A stretch of 64,000 nt of DNA from SG-bin9 sp049323835. Its GTDB lineage: Bacteria; Pseudomonadota; Alphaproteobacteria; Rhizobiales; Xanthobacteraceae. A model generated the notes under the pieces. That model did no database searches and was not told the origin of the DNA. It saw only the letters and a list, made by a program, of their open reading frames with translations. A program made the position numbers and the translations under genes. Below are positions 25,506-33,807 of the stretch, piece after piece. Each line of letters opens with the position of its first letter. Within the stretch, counting starts at the first letter, position 1. Location: contig JBMOOJ010000056.1 of NCBI GenBank assembly GCA_049323835.1, forward strand, positions 1 to 64,000. The letters are read 5' to 3'.

Positions 25506-25913
25506 CTATTTCATGCAGAGCGCGACGCCGTCGCCGGTGCACTGGCCTGCATCTTTACCGGAGATCGTGCCCGCGCCACTCTGGCAGGTGACGGCGGCGA
25601 CTTCGCCACCGCTGGCGCAGGTCAGCGTGCCGCTGCCGCGGACGATGTAGAAGTTCGATCCACCGGCAGCACCGGCAGCCCCCGTATCGCCCTTCGGGCC
25701 AGCGGGGCCTGTCGGTCCGGCGGGTCCGGCAGGTCCAGCTGGACCGGAAGGCCCGGCCGGTCCAGCAGGTCCGGTTGGTCCGGCCGGGCCCGCGACGCCT
25801 TGCTCACCCTTGTCGCCTTTCGCGCCCTGCGGTCCTGCCGGGCCCTTCAGCCAGTCGCAGCCGCCGAGTCCGAGCGCCATGATCATCGCCGCAAGTGTCA
25901 TCATCTTTCGCAT
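25506..25913 (-). CDS. Collagen-like repeat lipoprotein
   Basis: 135 residues. It has a lipoprotein signal peptide with lipobox LGLGGC, so it would be lipid-anchored at the cell envelope. About 20 uninterrupted Gly-X-Y triplets follow, rich in GPA and GPT, with charged GAKGDKGEQ and GPKGDTG at the ends. A C-terminal cap of about 50 residues holds four cysteines (CASGG, TCQSG, QCTGDG, LCMK). The triplets predict a collagen-type triple helix and the cap could be a trimerising or disulfide-bonded head. The ATG at 25913 is supported by AAGGGGG six bases upstream. Single gene. Confidence 0.87.
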   Translation of the reverse strand: MRKMMTLAAMIMALGLGGCDWLKGPAGPQGAKGDKGEQGVAGPAGPTGPAGPAGPSGPAGPAGPAGPTGPAGPKGDTGAAGAAGGSNFYIVRGSGTLTCASGGEVAAVTCQSGAGTISGKDAGQCTGDGVALCMK

Positions 25914-26227
25914 CGATATCCCCCTTCGCTTGCACAGGATGAGCGCGCGCCATCCGCAGAGAAATGTCCGCCGTCGAGATGCGCATTGTGTGCGAAGGCC
26001 GCGCGACATTTCAATGAAAGCCCATGGGTAAAATCTGCGGACGAATGACGCGGCTGACGCCAGCGCTGACAGGAACTGACGCGGAAACACAATATCGGCC
26101 GGCGATCAGCGGCTTGTTGAACTGGCGCCGAACAAATATAGAACATCTTAATAAGTATCTGATATCATTGTGATTCGCGACATCCTGCCCACCAGATATG
26201 GGGGATGCCCGAGAGTGAGATCACCAC
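25914..26227. other. Intergenic stretch with no gene seen
   Basis: 314 bases between two divergent genes. The part nearer 26090-26170 is locally AT-rich (TAGAACATCTTAATAAGTAT), as expected for promoters. No RNA gene, repeat-family copy or strong hairpin was recognised. Confidence 0.4.
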
Positions 26228-26656
26228 ATGTCCGCCAAAGGCCTTCCGTTCGCCCTGACCCGCATCGCCGATTTCGCCCGGCCGCTATCGCGGCTGCATG
26301 CGCTGACCCGCCGCGTCACCGTCGCCGACGATGACATCGACCGCGCGTTCAACGCCGCGTGCGTGTCGATCTGGGGTTACGCCATCGACGACGTCACCGA
26401 CGATCTGTTCTCGGATGAGGATCATGCCTGGCTCGATACGCTGGACGAGGCGACCGCGCGCATCTTTGCCGCCGAGCATGGCTACGACCTCGTCGACGAC
26501 ACCGGCATGCTCACCGACTGGTGGGGTTTTTGCTGGATGATCCTTGCCGAGAAGCGCGGATTGCTGACGCCGGAAAACCGCGCCGCGGCGCGGCTGGCGA
26601 TGGAAGAGAAGTACCGCGCCGCGCCGAACGTCATCGGCGTGATTGTCGGGCGCTAG
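26228..26656 (+). CDS. Protein of unknown function, soluble and acidic
   Basis: 142 residues, not recognised. No signal peptide or membrane segment. The centre is strongly acidic (DDDIDRAF, DDVTDDLFSDEDHAW, DLVDDTG) and the C-terminal half has a tryptophan cluster (MLTDWWGFCWMI) followed by a helix. Codon use and GC match the surroundings, so it appears native. The ATG at 26228 follows GAGAGTGAGATC, a weak ribosome site. The next gene downstream converges on it with a three-base gap. Confidence 0.72.
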   Translation: MSAKGLPFALTRIADFARPLSRLHALTRRVTVADDDIDRAFNAACVSIWGYAIDDVTDDLFSDEDHAWLDTLDEATARIFAAEHGYDLVDDTGMLTDWWGFCWMILAEKRGLLTPENRAAARLAMEEKYRAAPNVIGVIVGR

Positions 26657-26659
26657 AAA

Positions 26660-27061
26660 TCACACCGGCTCGTAGGTTTCCGATGCGCAGGGGCTGCTTG
26701 CGTCGGCGAGATGGCGGTTGCCGATCCTGCCGTTGTCGATCGAGAGCAGATAGGTCTGCGTGCCGATCGACCGCCCGGTGACGCCGGCGACGTCGGCGCG
26801 CACGCACGCGGTCCAGCCGGGCCCTGTCGAATTGCGCCGGGGGACCGACACGCGCACGTTCTGCGGCGGCGTGCGGGTGGCGAAGAACTGCTCGTTGTTG
26901 TCGCGCAGCAGCGCCTTCACGTCGGGAATGATTTCGGGTTTCACCTCTGCTGGCTTGTAGCGCAGCGCTTCCGGAAGAAAGGTCGCATTGGCATCCGCAT
27001 AGCCGCAGCCGCCCAGAGGAACGGCAATCGCACACAACGCTACAGCGATCACAAGACGCAT
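26660..27061 (-). CDS. Putative lipoprotein of unknown function
   Basis: 133 residues. The N-terminus VALCAIAVPLGGCGYAD is a lipoprotein signal with lipobox PLGGC. The mature part contains PRRNSTGPGWTACVRADV and DGRIGNRHLADASSPC, with two further cysteines that could pair. No domain name can be given, although small lipoproteins with a similar W-x-x-C-V-R-A pattern are common in this clade by my recollection. Stands alone between a convergent gene and the DUF2865 gene on the same strand 71 bases upstream. Confidence 0.78.
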   Translation of the reverse strand: MRLVIAVALCAIAVPLGGCGYADANATFLPEALRYKPAEVKPEIIPDVKALLRDNNEQFFATRTPPQNVRVSVPRRNSTGPGWTACVRADVAGVTGRSIGTQTYLLSIDNGRIGNRHLADASSPCASETYEPV

Positions 27062-27132
27062 GACACCAGCCCGCTTGAACCCGCTCAGACTAGCGTCCGG
27101 CGATGCATTTGTGAACGCGAGTCTGATCGCGA

Positions 27133-27942
27133 TTAATTGAGCGCAGCGCGCTTGTCGCGCGGTCCGGGCGATTTCGGTACGGTCGTCACCGGCGCGACGC
27201 TGGTGGCGGTGTCGGAGGCCGGCACCGACGTGTCGTCGGCGATTTCCGCGGTGACCGGCGCGACCTTCATCTCGCCGAGCTTGGCGCGCACCGCTGCCGT
27301 CAGGCCCGGATACGACGCAACCGGCGTGAAGTCCGCCGCCTGCTCCTGGCCGAGGCGAACGCCCGTATAGGCCATCAGCCCGTCGGCGGTGGCGACTACG
27401 TCGCCGGCCTTCAGGGTGGTGTCGAAGGTGAGATCAACCGGCGCGAGGCCGACCGGATCGCGGCCGTTGCAGGTGCAGTCGCTCTTCAGCGCCTTGCGAT
27501 AGGCGAATGCGTTGTCGATGCTTGCATAGCGCTCGCCGGTGCTGGAGACGGCATAATCGATGGTGCTGGAGCCCGAGAACAGCCGGGTTGTACTCGCCGG
27601 ACAGAAGGCCTGGCACATCTGCGCGGCATTGGCGCCGCCGCGCGCGGTGACCGGAAAATACTTGCCGTCGCACATCCGCACGCAGAAACCGGAGCTGCGG
27701 CTGCCGCCCGCGCTTTGCACAGGCTTTGGCGGCGGCGCGGGATTGAACGGATCGGCAAAGGCCGAAGCTTGCGGAACGGCCGGCGCGGCTTGCTGCTTCG
27801 GACTGGCGCCGCCGAACAGGAAATCGAACAGGTTCTGGGCTGATGCGCTGCCGGAGGCGAAGACCACTGGCAAGGTTGCCGCGAGGGCAAACGCCAGCAC
27901 GCCACGCGGCTTCCTGCGCGAGAGACGCAATTCGTTACGCAA
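27133..27942 (-). CDS. DUF2865 domain-containing exported protein
   Basis: 269 residues. Export signal (FALAATLPVVFASGSASAQN), a proline-rich linker, then the cysteine-rich DUF2865 core: FCVRMCDGKYFPV, MCQAFCPASTTRLFSG, ASIDNAFAYRKALK and DCTCNGRDPVGL, with six cysteines. The C-terminal 80 residues are a low-complexity Val/Thr/Ala/Pro tail. The family occurs widely in Rhizobiales as a periplasmic protein of unknown role. The start appears to be TTG with GGAG six bases upstream; no in-frame ATG precedes the signal peptide. Confidence 0.85.
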   Translation of the reverse strand: MRNELRLSRRKPRGVLAFALAATLPVVFASGSASAQNLFDFLFGGASPKQQAAPAVPQASAFADPFNPAPPPKPVQSAGGSRSSGFCVRMCDGKYFPVTARGGANAAQMCQAFCPASTTRLFSGSSTIDYAVSSTGERYASIDNAFAYRKALKSDCTCNGRDPVGLAPVDLTFDTTLKAGDVVATADGLMAYTGVRLGQEQAADFTPVASYPGLTAAVRAKLGEMKVAPVTAEIADDTSVPASDTATSVAPVTTVPKSPGPRDKRAALN

Positions 27943-28126
27943 CGCTTACTCCACGCAACTGTCATTCCACGAGCGGGGAGCCTCCGCGACAGGCGGAGTC
28001 AACCCTCACCGCGGAACACTAGCGGGCGATGGTAAACGAGCGGTGAGTTTGCGGCGGCCAGCCGATTTTCTTTTCGCGATGCGCGAAACGACGCCGATGC
28101 AGAAAGGCTTGAATCGAGCAGCGTGC

Positions 28127-29560
28127 CTACCGGAAGAAGATCAAAGTCGCCAGCAGGAAGACCGGGATCAGCACGGCGCCAGACCACAGCATGTAGCCGA
28201 AGAAGCTCGGCATCTTGATGCCGGCCTGCCGGGCGATGGCGTAGACCATGAAGTTCGGGGCGTTACCGATATAGGTATTGGCGCCCATGAACACCGCGCC
28301 CGAGGAGATCGCCGCCAGCGTCGCCGCGCCCGTGGTCATCAGCGCTTGCGGATCGCCGCCGGCCAGCTGGAAGAACACGAGATAGGTCGGGGCGTTGTCG
28401 AGGAATGAGGACAGGATCCCGGTGAGCCAGAAGTAGGCAGCGTTGTTGGTCGAGCCGTCGGCATTGGTGACGAGCGCGAGCAGCGGGGCGAACGGACCCT
28501 TGGCGCCGGCCTGCAGCATCGCCATGACCGGCACGATGCAAATGAAGATCGCCGCGAACAGGATCGCGACCTCCCGGATCGGAGCCCAGGAAAAGCCGTT
28601 GGCGCTGCGGTCCTGCTTCCGGGTCAAAGCCAGCGATGCGAAGACGACGGTGACGAAGATGCCGTCACGGATCAGGTCTTGCAGTCTGAGCTCGGTGCCG
28701 AGGACGTTGAAGGTCACGCCGGGCTTCCAGTAGGCGCTCATCAGGATGGCCGCGATGATGACGCCGATCAGCAGGATGTTGATCTTGCCATGAAGCTTCA
28801 GCGGTGCATCGGGCGTCGGATCCTTGACGCTGCCGGCACGTTCCTTGCGATGCAGATAGATGTCGAGCGCCGCAAAAATGGCCAGCACGATGCCGCCGAC
28901 GAGCAGCGTCTCCGTAAACAGATGCGTCGTCGTCCAGAAAAAGTCGACGCCCTTGAGGAAGCCGATGAACAGCGGCGGATCGCCGAGCGGCGACAGCGAG
29001 CCGCCGATGTTGGCGACGATGAAGATGAAGAACACCACGACGTGAGCATTGTACTTGCGGTCGTCGTTTGCGCGGATCAGCGGCCGGATCAGGATCATCG
29101 AGGCGCCGGTTGTGCCGACGATGCTGGCGAGCACCCCGCCGAACGCGAGCAACACGGTATTGGTGAAGACGCTGTCGTGCAGATTGCCCTGGAGGTAGAT
29201 GCCGCCGGCGGTCACGAACAGCGCGAGAAGCAGCAGGATGAACGGCATGTACTCCAGCAGGGCCGTATGGGCCAGAATGGAGGCCGCACCCGATGGACCG
29301 ACGCTGATGAGCAGCGGAAGCACCACGAGCGCTGCGATCACGAGCGAGAACTTGTCGTAGTGGTGCTCCCACAGGTGCGAATAGAGCACCGGGCCGGTGG
29401 CGATGCAGAGCAGGATCGCAATGAATGGCAACGCCCAGAGCAGCGACAGCTTTGCGCCGTCGAGCGCGTCAGCCGCAAGCGCGGGGGAGGGGACCAGTGC
29501 GGCTGCGGCAATGAGTGCGGCCGTGGCGAGTGCGGTCTGTGTGGTGATGCGCATCATCAT
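28127..29560 (-). CDS. Sodium:proton antiporter, NhaD/CitM-type (ion transporter superfamily)
   Basis: 477 residues with about 12 hydrophobic segments after a cleavable-looking N-terminal segment (PSPALAADAL). IVGTTGASMILIRPLIRAND and VANIGGSLSPLGDPPLFIGF are the conserved re-entrant loops of the NhaD/arsenite-citrate (IT) superfamily, including the N-x-G-G-S-x-S-P-x-G-D-P-P pattern. It likely exchanges Na+ for H+ at the inner membrane, though anion transport in the wider family cannot be excluded. Its ATG overlaps the pyrE stop by four bases (ATGA), so it is translated with pyrE. Confidence 0.87.
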   Translation of the reverse strand: MMMRITTQTALATAALIAAAALVPSPALAADALDGAKLSLLWALPFIAILLCIATGPVLYSHLWEHHYDKFSLVIAALVVLPLLISVGPSGAASILAHTALLEYMPFILLLLALFVTAGGIYLQGNLHDSVFTNTVLLAFGGVLASIVGTTGASMILIRPLIRANDDRKYNAHVVVFFIFIVANIGGSLSPLGDPPLFIGFLKGVDFFWTTTHLFTETLLVGGIVLAIFAALDIYLHRKERAGSVKDPTPDAPLKLHGKINILLIGVIIAAILMSAYWKPGVTFNVLGTELRLQDLIRDGIFVTVVFASLALTRKQDRSANGFSWAPIREVAILFAAIFICIVPVMAMLQAGAKGPFAPLLALVTNADGSTNNAAYFWLTGILSSFLDNAPTYLVFFQLAGGDPQALMTTGAATLAAISSGAVFMGANTYIGNAPNFMVYAIARQAGIKMPSFFGYMLWSGAVLIPVFLLATLIFFR

Positions 29561-30123
29561 TTCGCGGCGAGGAATTCGCCGGCCCTGTAAAGCGAACGGA
29601 ATGGTACGCCGGCGTCTTTGAAGGCCGCGTCCGCGCCCTCATCGCGATCGACCATGGTGAATACGAGCGCGACGTTGGCTCCGGCTTGACGCACCGAATC
29701 GACGGCTTTCAGCGCCGAGCCGCCGGTGGTGGTGACGTCCTCGACGATGACGACCCGCTTGCCGGCGAGGCTCTCGCCCTTGGCAAGGCCTTCGATCGCG
29801 AGGCGCGCGCCGTGCTCCTTCGGCTTTTTGCGGACGAAGAACGCGGCGATCGGATGTCCCTTGAGCCACGAGAGCTGCGCGATGGCGCCCGCCAGCGGCA
29901 CCGCGCCCATCTCGAGACCGCCGATGTAGTCGAGCTTGTCGTCCTTGAGCGCGTCGTAGGTCAGCTCGGCGAGCAGCGCCGCGCCCTCGGGATCGAGCAT
30001 CGTCGGCTTCAGGTTGAAGTAGAAGTCGCTCTTGCGGCCCGAGGCCAGTGTGATCTCGCCGCGTCCGAATGAGCGGGCGGCGATGATCTTTGCGAGGCGG
30101 GCGCGGGAGGCGGAAATGGACAA
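29557..30123 (-). CDS. pyrE: Orotate phosphoribosyltransferase
   Basis: 188 residues. It adds ribose-phosphate from PRPP to orotate to form OMP, the fifth step of pyrimidine synthesis. The PRPP motif VVIVEDVTTTGGSALKAV is intact, FYFNLKPTMLDPEGA is the orotate-side loop and FVRKKPKEHGA the flexible lysine loop. Slightly shorter than E. coli PyrE (213), as is common in alphaproteobacteria. It precedes and overlaps the NhaD-like gene; pairing pyrimidine synthesis with a Na+ antiporter has no obvious logic. Confidence 0.97.
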   Translation of the reverse strand: MSISASRARLAKIIAARSFGRGEITLASGRKSDFYFNLKPTMLDPEGAALLAELTYDALKDDKLDYIGGLEMGAVPLAGAIAQLSWLKGHPIAAFFVRKKPKEHGARLAIEGLAKGESLAGKRVVIVEDVTTTGGSALKAVDSVRQAGANVALVFTMVDRDEGADAAFKDAGVPFRSLYRAGEFLAAK

Positions 30124-30364
30124 GGAGGGGTCTCGTTTGGTCGGCGGGTCGGCGATGCCGTGGAATTTACAGGGTGCTGCGTGGACAATCTACGCAGGAT
30201 CGCGCACCGTCAACAGCGCCACAACGTCGCCCGGCAAGTCCTATGACCGGATCCCCGAGCCAAAACCCTTGCTGATGACGTCCCCATGTTGATCGCAACG
30301 GTAAGTACGCGATCCCCGCTTGCGCGGGCCGGCGATTTTCGCGTTTCGACAGAGAAGGCCATCA

Positions 30365-30991
30365 ATGACCATCGATTTCTACACCTGGAACACCCCGAAC
30401 GGCCGCAAGATCAGCGTCGCGCTGGAGGAAATGGAACTGCCGTACAAGGTGCATGTCGTCAACATCACCAAGGGCGAACAGCACGCGCCGGACTTCCTCA
30501 AGATCAGCCCGAACAACCGTATCCCGGCGATCGTCGATCCGGATGGTCCGGGCGGCAAGCCGGTCAGCGTGTTCGAGTCCGGCGCCATCCTGCTCTATCT
30601 CGGTGAGAAGACCGGCAAGTTCCTGCCGAAGGATCCCGGCGCGCGCATTCCCGTGTACGAGTGGCTGATGTGGCAGATGGGCGGCTTCGGCCCGATGCCG
30701 GGCCAGGTGCATCATTTCCTCACCGTGGAGAAGGAAGAGGATCGACGTTATGGCCTCGATCGCTACTCGAAGGAAACCCGCCGCCTCTACGGCGTGCTCG
30801 ACAAGCGGCTCACCGATCGCGAATTCGTCGCCGGCGATCTCTCGGTCGCCGACTTCGCCATTCTCGGCTGGGCGTGGCGGCACGAGCGCCACAAGGTTTC
30901 TTTCGCCGACTATCCGAACGTCGGCCGCTGGTACGACGCGCTGATGGCGCGGCCGAAGGTGAAGAAGGGTTTTGACGCGAAGCTGGATTGA
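30365..30991 (+). CDS. Glutathione S-transferase family protein (YfcG/Nu-like)
   Basis: 208 residues. The thioredoxin-like N-domain starts IDFYTWNTPNGRKISVALEE, with the TPNG motif of the YfcG/Ure2p-type GSTs, continues to NNRIPAIVDPDGPGG, and has the glutathione-binding VFESGAILLYLGEKTG. The helical C-domain includes LSVADFAILGW. YfcG-like enzymes reduce disulfides using glutathione. The ATG at 30365 is preferred as it begins the fold directly. A paralogue with the same architecture lies at 33808-34515 on the other strand. Confidence 0.92.
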   Translation: MTIDFYTWNTPNGRKISVALEEMELPYKVHVVNITKGEQHAPDFLKISPNNRIPAIVDPDGPGGKPVSVFESGAILLYLGEKTGKFLPKDPGARIPVYEWLMWQMGGFGPMPGQVHHFLTVEKEEDRRYGLDRYSKETRRLYGVLDKRLTDREFVAGDLSVADFAILGWAWRHERHKVSFADYPNVGRWYDALMARPKVKKGFDAKLD

Positions 30992-31001
30992 GAAAACTCC
31001 A

Positions 31002-31153
31002 TCGCCGCGCTTCAGCGGGGAGAGGGGCGGGGTGAGGGGCCGATATCCGCAAACTCTGCATTTGCGATTGATGTTGGCCGATGCCCCTCACCCGCCGCGC
31101 CTTCGCTCTTCGAGCTACGGCGGGCGACCTCTCCCCGCAATACGGGGAGAGGT
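31002..31153. repeat. Family A palindromic repeat between GST and LysE genes
   Basis: Opens with a short hairpin ending AGCGGGGAGAGGGGCGGGGT and closes ACCTCTCCCCGCAATACGGG. The middle contains GGGTGAGGGGC and its inverse GCCCCTCACCC, plus CTTCGCTCTTCGAGCTACGG shared with 13149-13273. Confidence 0.85.
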
Positions 31154-31161
31154 AAAAAGGA

Positions 31162-31797
31162 TCATGTCCTCCGTGTCTCCAGCGCCATGCGCACGGCGAG
31201 CCCGGCCAACACCGTGCCCATCAGATAGCGTTGCATCTTGAGCCACGCCGGCCGCGACGCGAGAAACACCGCGATCGAACCGGCCGCAATCGCGATCAGC
31301 GAATTGACGCTGACGCTCACCACGATCTGCGTCATGCCGAACACGACCGACTGCACCAGCACGCTGCCCTGCGCCGGATCGATGAACTGCGGCAGCAGCG
31401 CGAGATAGAGCATTGCAATTTTCGGATTGAGCAGGTTGGTGACGAATCCCATCAAGAACAGCTTGCGCGGACTGTCGACCGGAAGCCGCTGCACCTGGAA
31501 CGGCGAGCGGCCGTTCGGCTTCACGGCCTGCCATGCGAGCCACAGGAGATAGGCTGCACCGGCGAACTTCAGCGTCTCGTAGGCATATGGCACTGCGAAC
31601 AGCAGTGCGGTGATGCCGAAGGCGGCGCACAGCATGTAGAATATGAAGCCGAGCGCGACGCCGCACAGCGAGATCAGTCCGGCGATGCGGCCCTGCGTGA
31701 TCGAGCGCGAGATCAGATAGATCATGTTCGGTCCGGGCGTCAGCACCATGGCGAGCGCGACGAGGGCAAAGGCGAGCAGCGAGGAGGATGAGGGCAT
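31162..31797 (-). CDS. LysE/RhtB family exporter (copy 1)
   Basis: 211 residues, about six membrane segments. The family signature TPGPNMIYLISRSITQGR lies near residue 20, followed by GVALGFIFYMLCAAFGITAL and the mid-loop FLMGFVTNLLNPKIAMLYLALLP (N-L-L-N-P-K). It would export amino acids or similar small molecules. The ATG at 31797 was chosen because residues upstream in the longer reading are low-quality. It lies 113 bases downstream of the methyltransferase stop on the same strand. A second LysE-type gene lies at 33165. Confidence 0.92.
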   Translation of the reverse strand: MPSSSSLLAFALVALAMVLTPGPNMIYLISRSITQGRIAGLISLCGVALGFIFYMLCAAFGITALLFAVPYAYETLKFAGAAYLLWLAWQAVKPNGRSPFQVQRLPVDSPRKLFLMGFVTNLLNPKIAMLYLALLPQFIDPAQGSVLVQSVVFGMTQIVVSVSVNSLIAIAAGSIAVFLASRPAWLKMQRYLMGTVLAGLAVRMALETRRT

Positions 31798-31910
31798 GAA
31801 CGGTCCGTTTGGCTCGATCCGAATCCGGTGCTGCTCTTCTACGCCTGCCGCTGCTGTTTGGGGAGGGCGCGGAGCGAGGATCTGGCCGTGGCTCCGCGCA
31901 GGGCTGAGCG

Positions 31911-32576
31911 TCAAGTTTTCCGCGAGCGGACGTCGAAACCGATCGGAGCGTCGGCAATATCCGCCGTTCCGAAAGCTGTGCGGCTCACCATTTCCGCAAT
32001 GGCCGCGCGGGAATAGGCGCGCGAGCGCAAGGTCCGCAGGATCGCGCGGGTCATCAGCGCCGTGCCGCGGCCGAGCTGCATCCTGTCGACCTCGGCGGCG
32101 ATCTCGTGATCGGACGCATCGCTGCGCATGTCGATGATGAGCGCCGTACCGCCGGGCCGCAGCACCCGGTACATCTCGTGCAGCGCACCGAGCGGATCGC
32201 CGAAGTTCTTGAACGCCGCGCGGCAGACGATGAAATCGAAGGTATTGTCCGGCAACGGCAGCGCGGCCGCATCGCCTTGCCGGAAATCGGCGAGCACGCC
32301 GGCGTGAACCGCGTTCGCTGCGGCGATGTCGACGAAGGTGCGGCTGATATCGACGCCGGTGACGCGGTAGCCGCGGCGGGCAAGCTCGATCGCGAGGTAG
32401 CCGGGGCCGGGCGCGAGCTCCAGCACGCGGCTGCCTTGTGGAAGCTCCTCCGCAATCCGCTTGGCTAACGCCTGAAATTCGGCGATGCTTTGCCCCGTGT
32501 TCTTTGCATACCAGCGCGCGATCATGCCTTCCATCGCCAAACCTTTGTACGGCTTGGGCTTTCTCAATCCGCCCAT
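31911..32576 (-). CDS. Class I SAM-dependent methyltransferase
   Basis: 221 residues. The SAM-binding motif I is VLELAPGPGYLAIELA, motif II-like RVTGVDIS, then DFRQGDAAALPLPDNTFDF and MYRVLRPGGTALIID (motif III), typical of the UbiE/Methyltransf_11 group. The substrate is unknown. It is divergent from a MarR-type repressor with an AT-rich 72-bp gap holding a perfect palindrome, so it is probably that regulator's target. The LysE gene downstream may be co-transcribed, and the three could form a small resistance or detoxification module. Confidence 0.9.
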   Translation of the reverse strand: MGGLRKPKPYKGLAMEGMIARWYAKNTGQSIAEFQALAKRIAEELPQGSRVLELAPGPGYLAIELARRGYRVTGVDISRTFVDIAAANAVHAGVLADFRQGDAAALPLPDNTFDFIVCRAAFKNFGDPLGALHEMYRVLRPGGTALIIDMRSDASDHEIAAEVDRMQLGRGTALMTRAILRTLRSRAYSRAAIAEMVSRTAFGTADIADAPIGFDVRSRKT

Positions 32577-32609
32577 CTCTGAATCCTATCGTTTATTTCG
32601 CTCAACAAA

Positions 32610-32628
32610 TATTTTAGTTAGTAAAATA
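32610..32628. promoter_or_regulatory. Candidate MarR operator palindrome
   Basis: TATTTTA, spacer GTTAG, TAAAATA: a perfect 7-bp inverted repeat in a strongly AT-rich gap between the divergent methyltransferase and MarR genes. Position, symmetry and size fit a binding site for a dimeric MarR repressor that controls both genes. Binding is inferred, not shown. Confidence 0.62.
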
Positions 32629-32648
32629 AAATATCAAAGTCAATCCCG

Positions 32649-33155
32649 ATGAAGCCGCGTGCCGAACTGATGAACGAGCTGATGCTGGCGCTGCGCGACG
32701 CCAACGCGCAAAGCGTGCTCTACAGCCAGGCCGTCGCCAGCCGGATCGGCATCAGCAGCAGCGATCTCGAATGTCTGGATGTCATCGTCCTGCGCGGGCC
32801 GATCACCGCCGGCGGCATCGCGGCGGCCACCGGCCTGACCGGCGGCGCGGTGACGGGGCTGATCGACCGGCTCGAGCAGGCGAAGCTCGTGCGCCGCGAG
32901 CACGACCCCGACGACCGGCGCAAGGTGATGGTGCGGGCGCTGCCCGCGGTCGAACAGCGGATCGATCCGCTGTTCGAGCCGATCGTGCGCAGCTCCTCCG
33001 CGGCGATGGCCCGCTATACTGACGAACAGCTCGCGCTGATCCTCGATTTCGTTGCGCATGCGAGCGAGGGCATGCGGACGGCGATGGAAGAGCTGAAGAC
33101 GCTGACGGCCAATCCGAAAGCCAAGCGCGGCAAGGCCGGGACGCCGAAGCCCTGA
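32649..33155 (+). CDS. MarR family transcriptional regulator
   Basis: 168 residues with a MarR winged helix-turn-helix. GPITAGGIAAATGLTGGAVTG is the recognition region and LVRREHDPDDRRKVMVRAL is the wing with the family's D-x-R-x-x motif. The flanking helices would form the dimer. It starts at an ATG 20 bases past the palindrome at 32610-32628, so autoregulation and control of the divergent methyltransferase are likely. The C-terminal tail is lysine-rich (KAKRGKAGTPKP). Ligand unknown. Confidence 0.92.
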   Translation: MKPRAELMNELMLALRDANAQSVLYSQAVASRIGISSSDLECLDVIVLRGPITAGGIAAATGLTGGAVTGLIDRLEQAKLVRREHDPDDRRKVMVRALPAVEQRIDPLFEPIVRSSSAAMARYTDEQLALILDFVAHASEGMRTAMEELKTLTANPKAKRGKAGTPKP

Positions 33156-33164
33156 GTGAGTTGG

Positions 33165-33794
33165 TTAGCCGCGCCCGGTCGAGATCGCAAACCACACGGC
33201 AATCGCGACCAGCGCCAGCGAGAGCAGGCGGCGGACGGTGTGCCGCGATTCGGGTGTAGCGATCTTCGCGGCGAGCTGCCCCGCGAGCAGCACGATGCCG
33301 GCATGGACGAGCGTTGCGACTGTCACATAGACGGCCGACAGCACCAGCGTCTGCTGGGTGACATGCCCGGCGGCCGCATCGACGAAACGCGGCAGCGTGG
33401 CGATGTAGAAAACCGCCGCCTTCGGGTTGAGTAGGTTGGTGATGAGGCCGCGCCGGAACGCGATCCATGCCGGGACGATGCCGTCCTTCGCTTTCCCCGG
33501 CGACGTCTCGCTCTCGCGCGCCCAACCCTCCCACGCGAGCCAGAGCAGGTAAGCCACACCGGCCCAGCGCAGCGCTTCATAAAGCCAGGGTGAACTGCCG
33601 ATCAGCGCAGCGACGCCGAATGCCGCAGCCAGCCCGTACACGCCAAGCCCGAGCGCAATGCCTGCGACCGCCGCAAGTCCCGCCCGCACGCCGCGCGCGA
33701 GCGACAGCGTCGCGAGATAGGCCATATTCGGCCCCGGCGTCATCTCGATGATCAGCGAGGTGAGCGCGAAACCGAGGAGCGATGTGGTGAGCAT
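33165..33794 (-). CDS. LysE/RhtB family exporter (copy 2)
   Basis: 209 residues, about six membrane segments. Signature TPGPNMAYLATLSLARGVRA near the N-terminus, then AGIALGLGVYGLAAAFGVAAL and GLITNLLNPKAAVFYIATLP. It is clearly related to the exporter at 31162 but diverged, so they look like old paralogues rather than a recent duplication. The ATG at 33794 follows the pattern of the family. It converges on marR with a nine-base gap and follows the GST gene on the same strand by 13 bases, suggesting co-expression with it. Confidence 0.92.
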   Translation of the reverse strand: MLTTSLLGFALTSLIIEMTPGPNMAYLATLSLARGVRAGLAAVAGIALGLGVYGLAAAFGVAALIGSSPWLYEALRWAGVAYLLWLAWEGWARESETSPGKAKDGIVPAWIAFRRGLITNLLNPKAAVFYIATLPRFVDAAAGHVTQQTLVLSAVYVTVATLVHAGIVLLAGQLAAKIATPESRHTVRRLLSLALVAIAVWFAISTGRG

Positions 33795-33807
33795 ATCAAT
33801 CGTTGTG

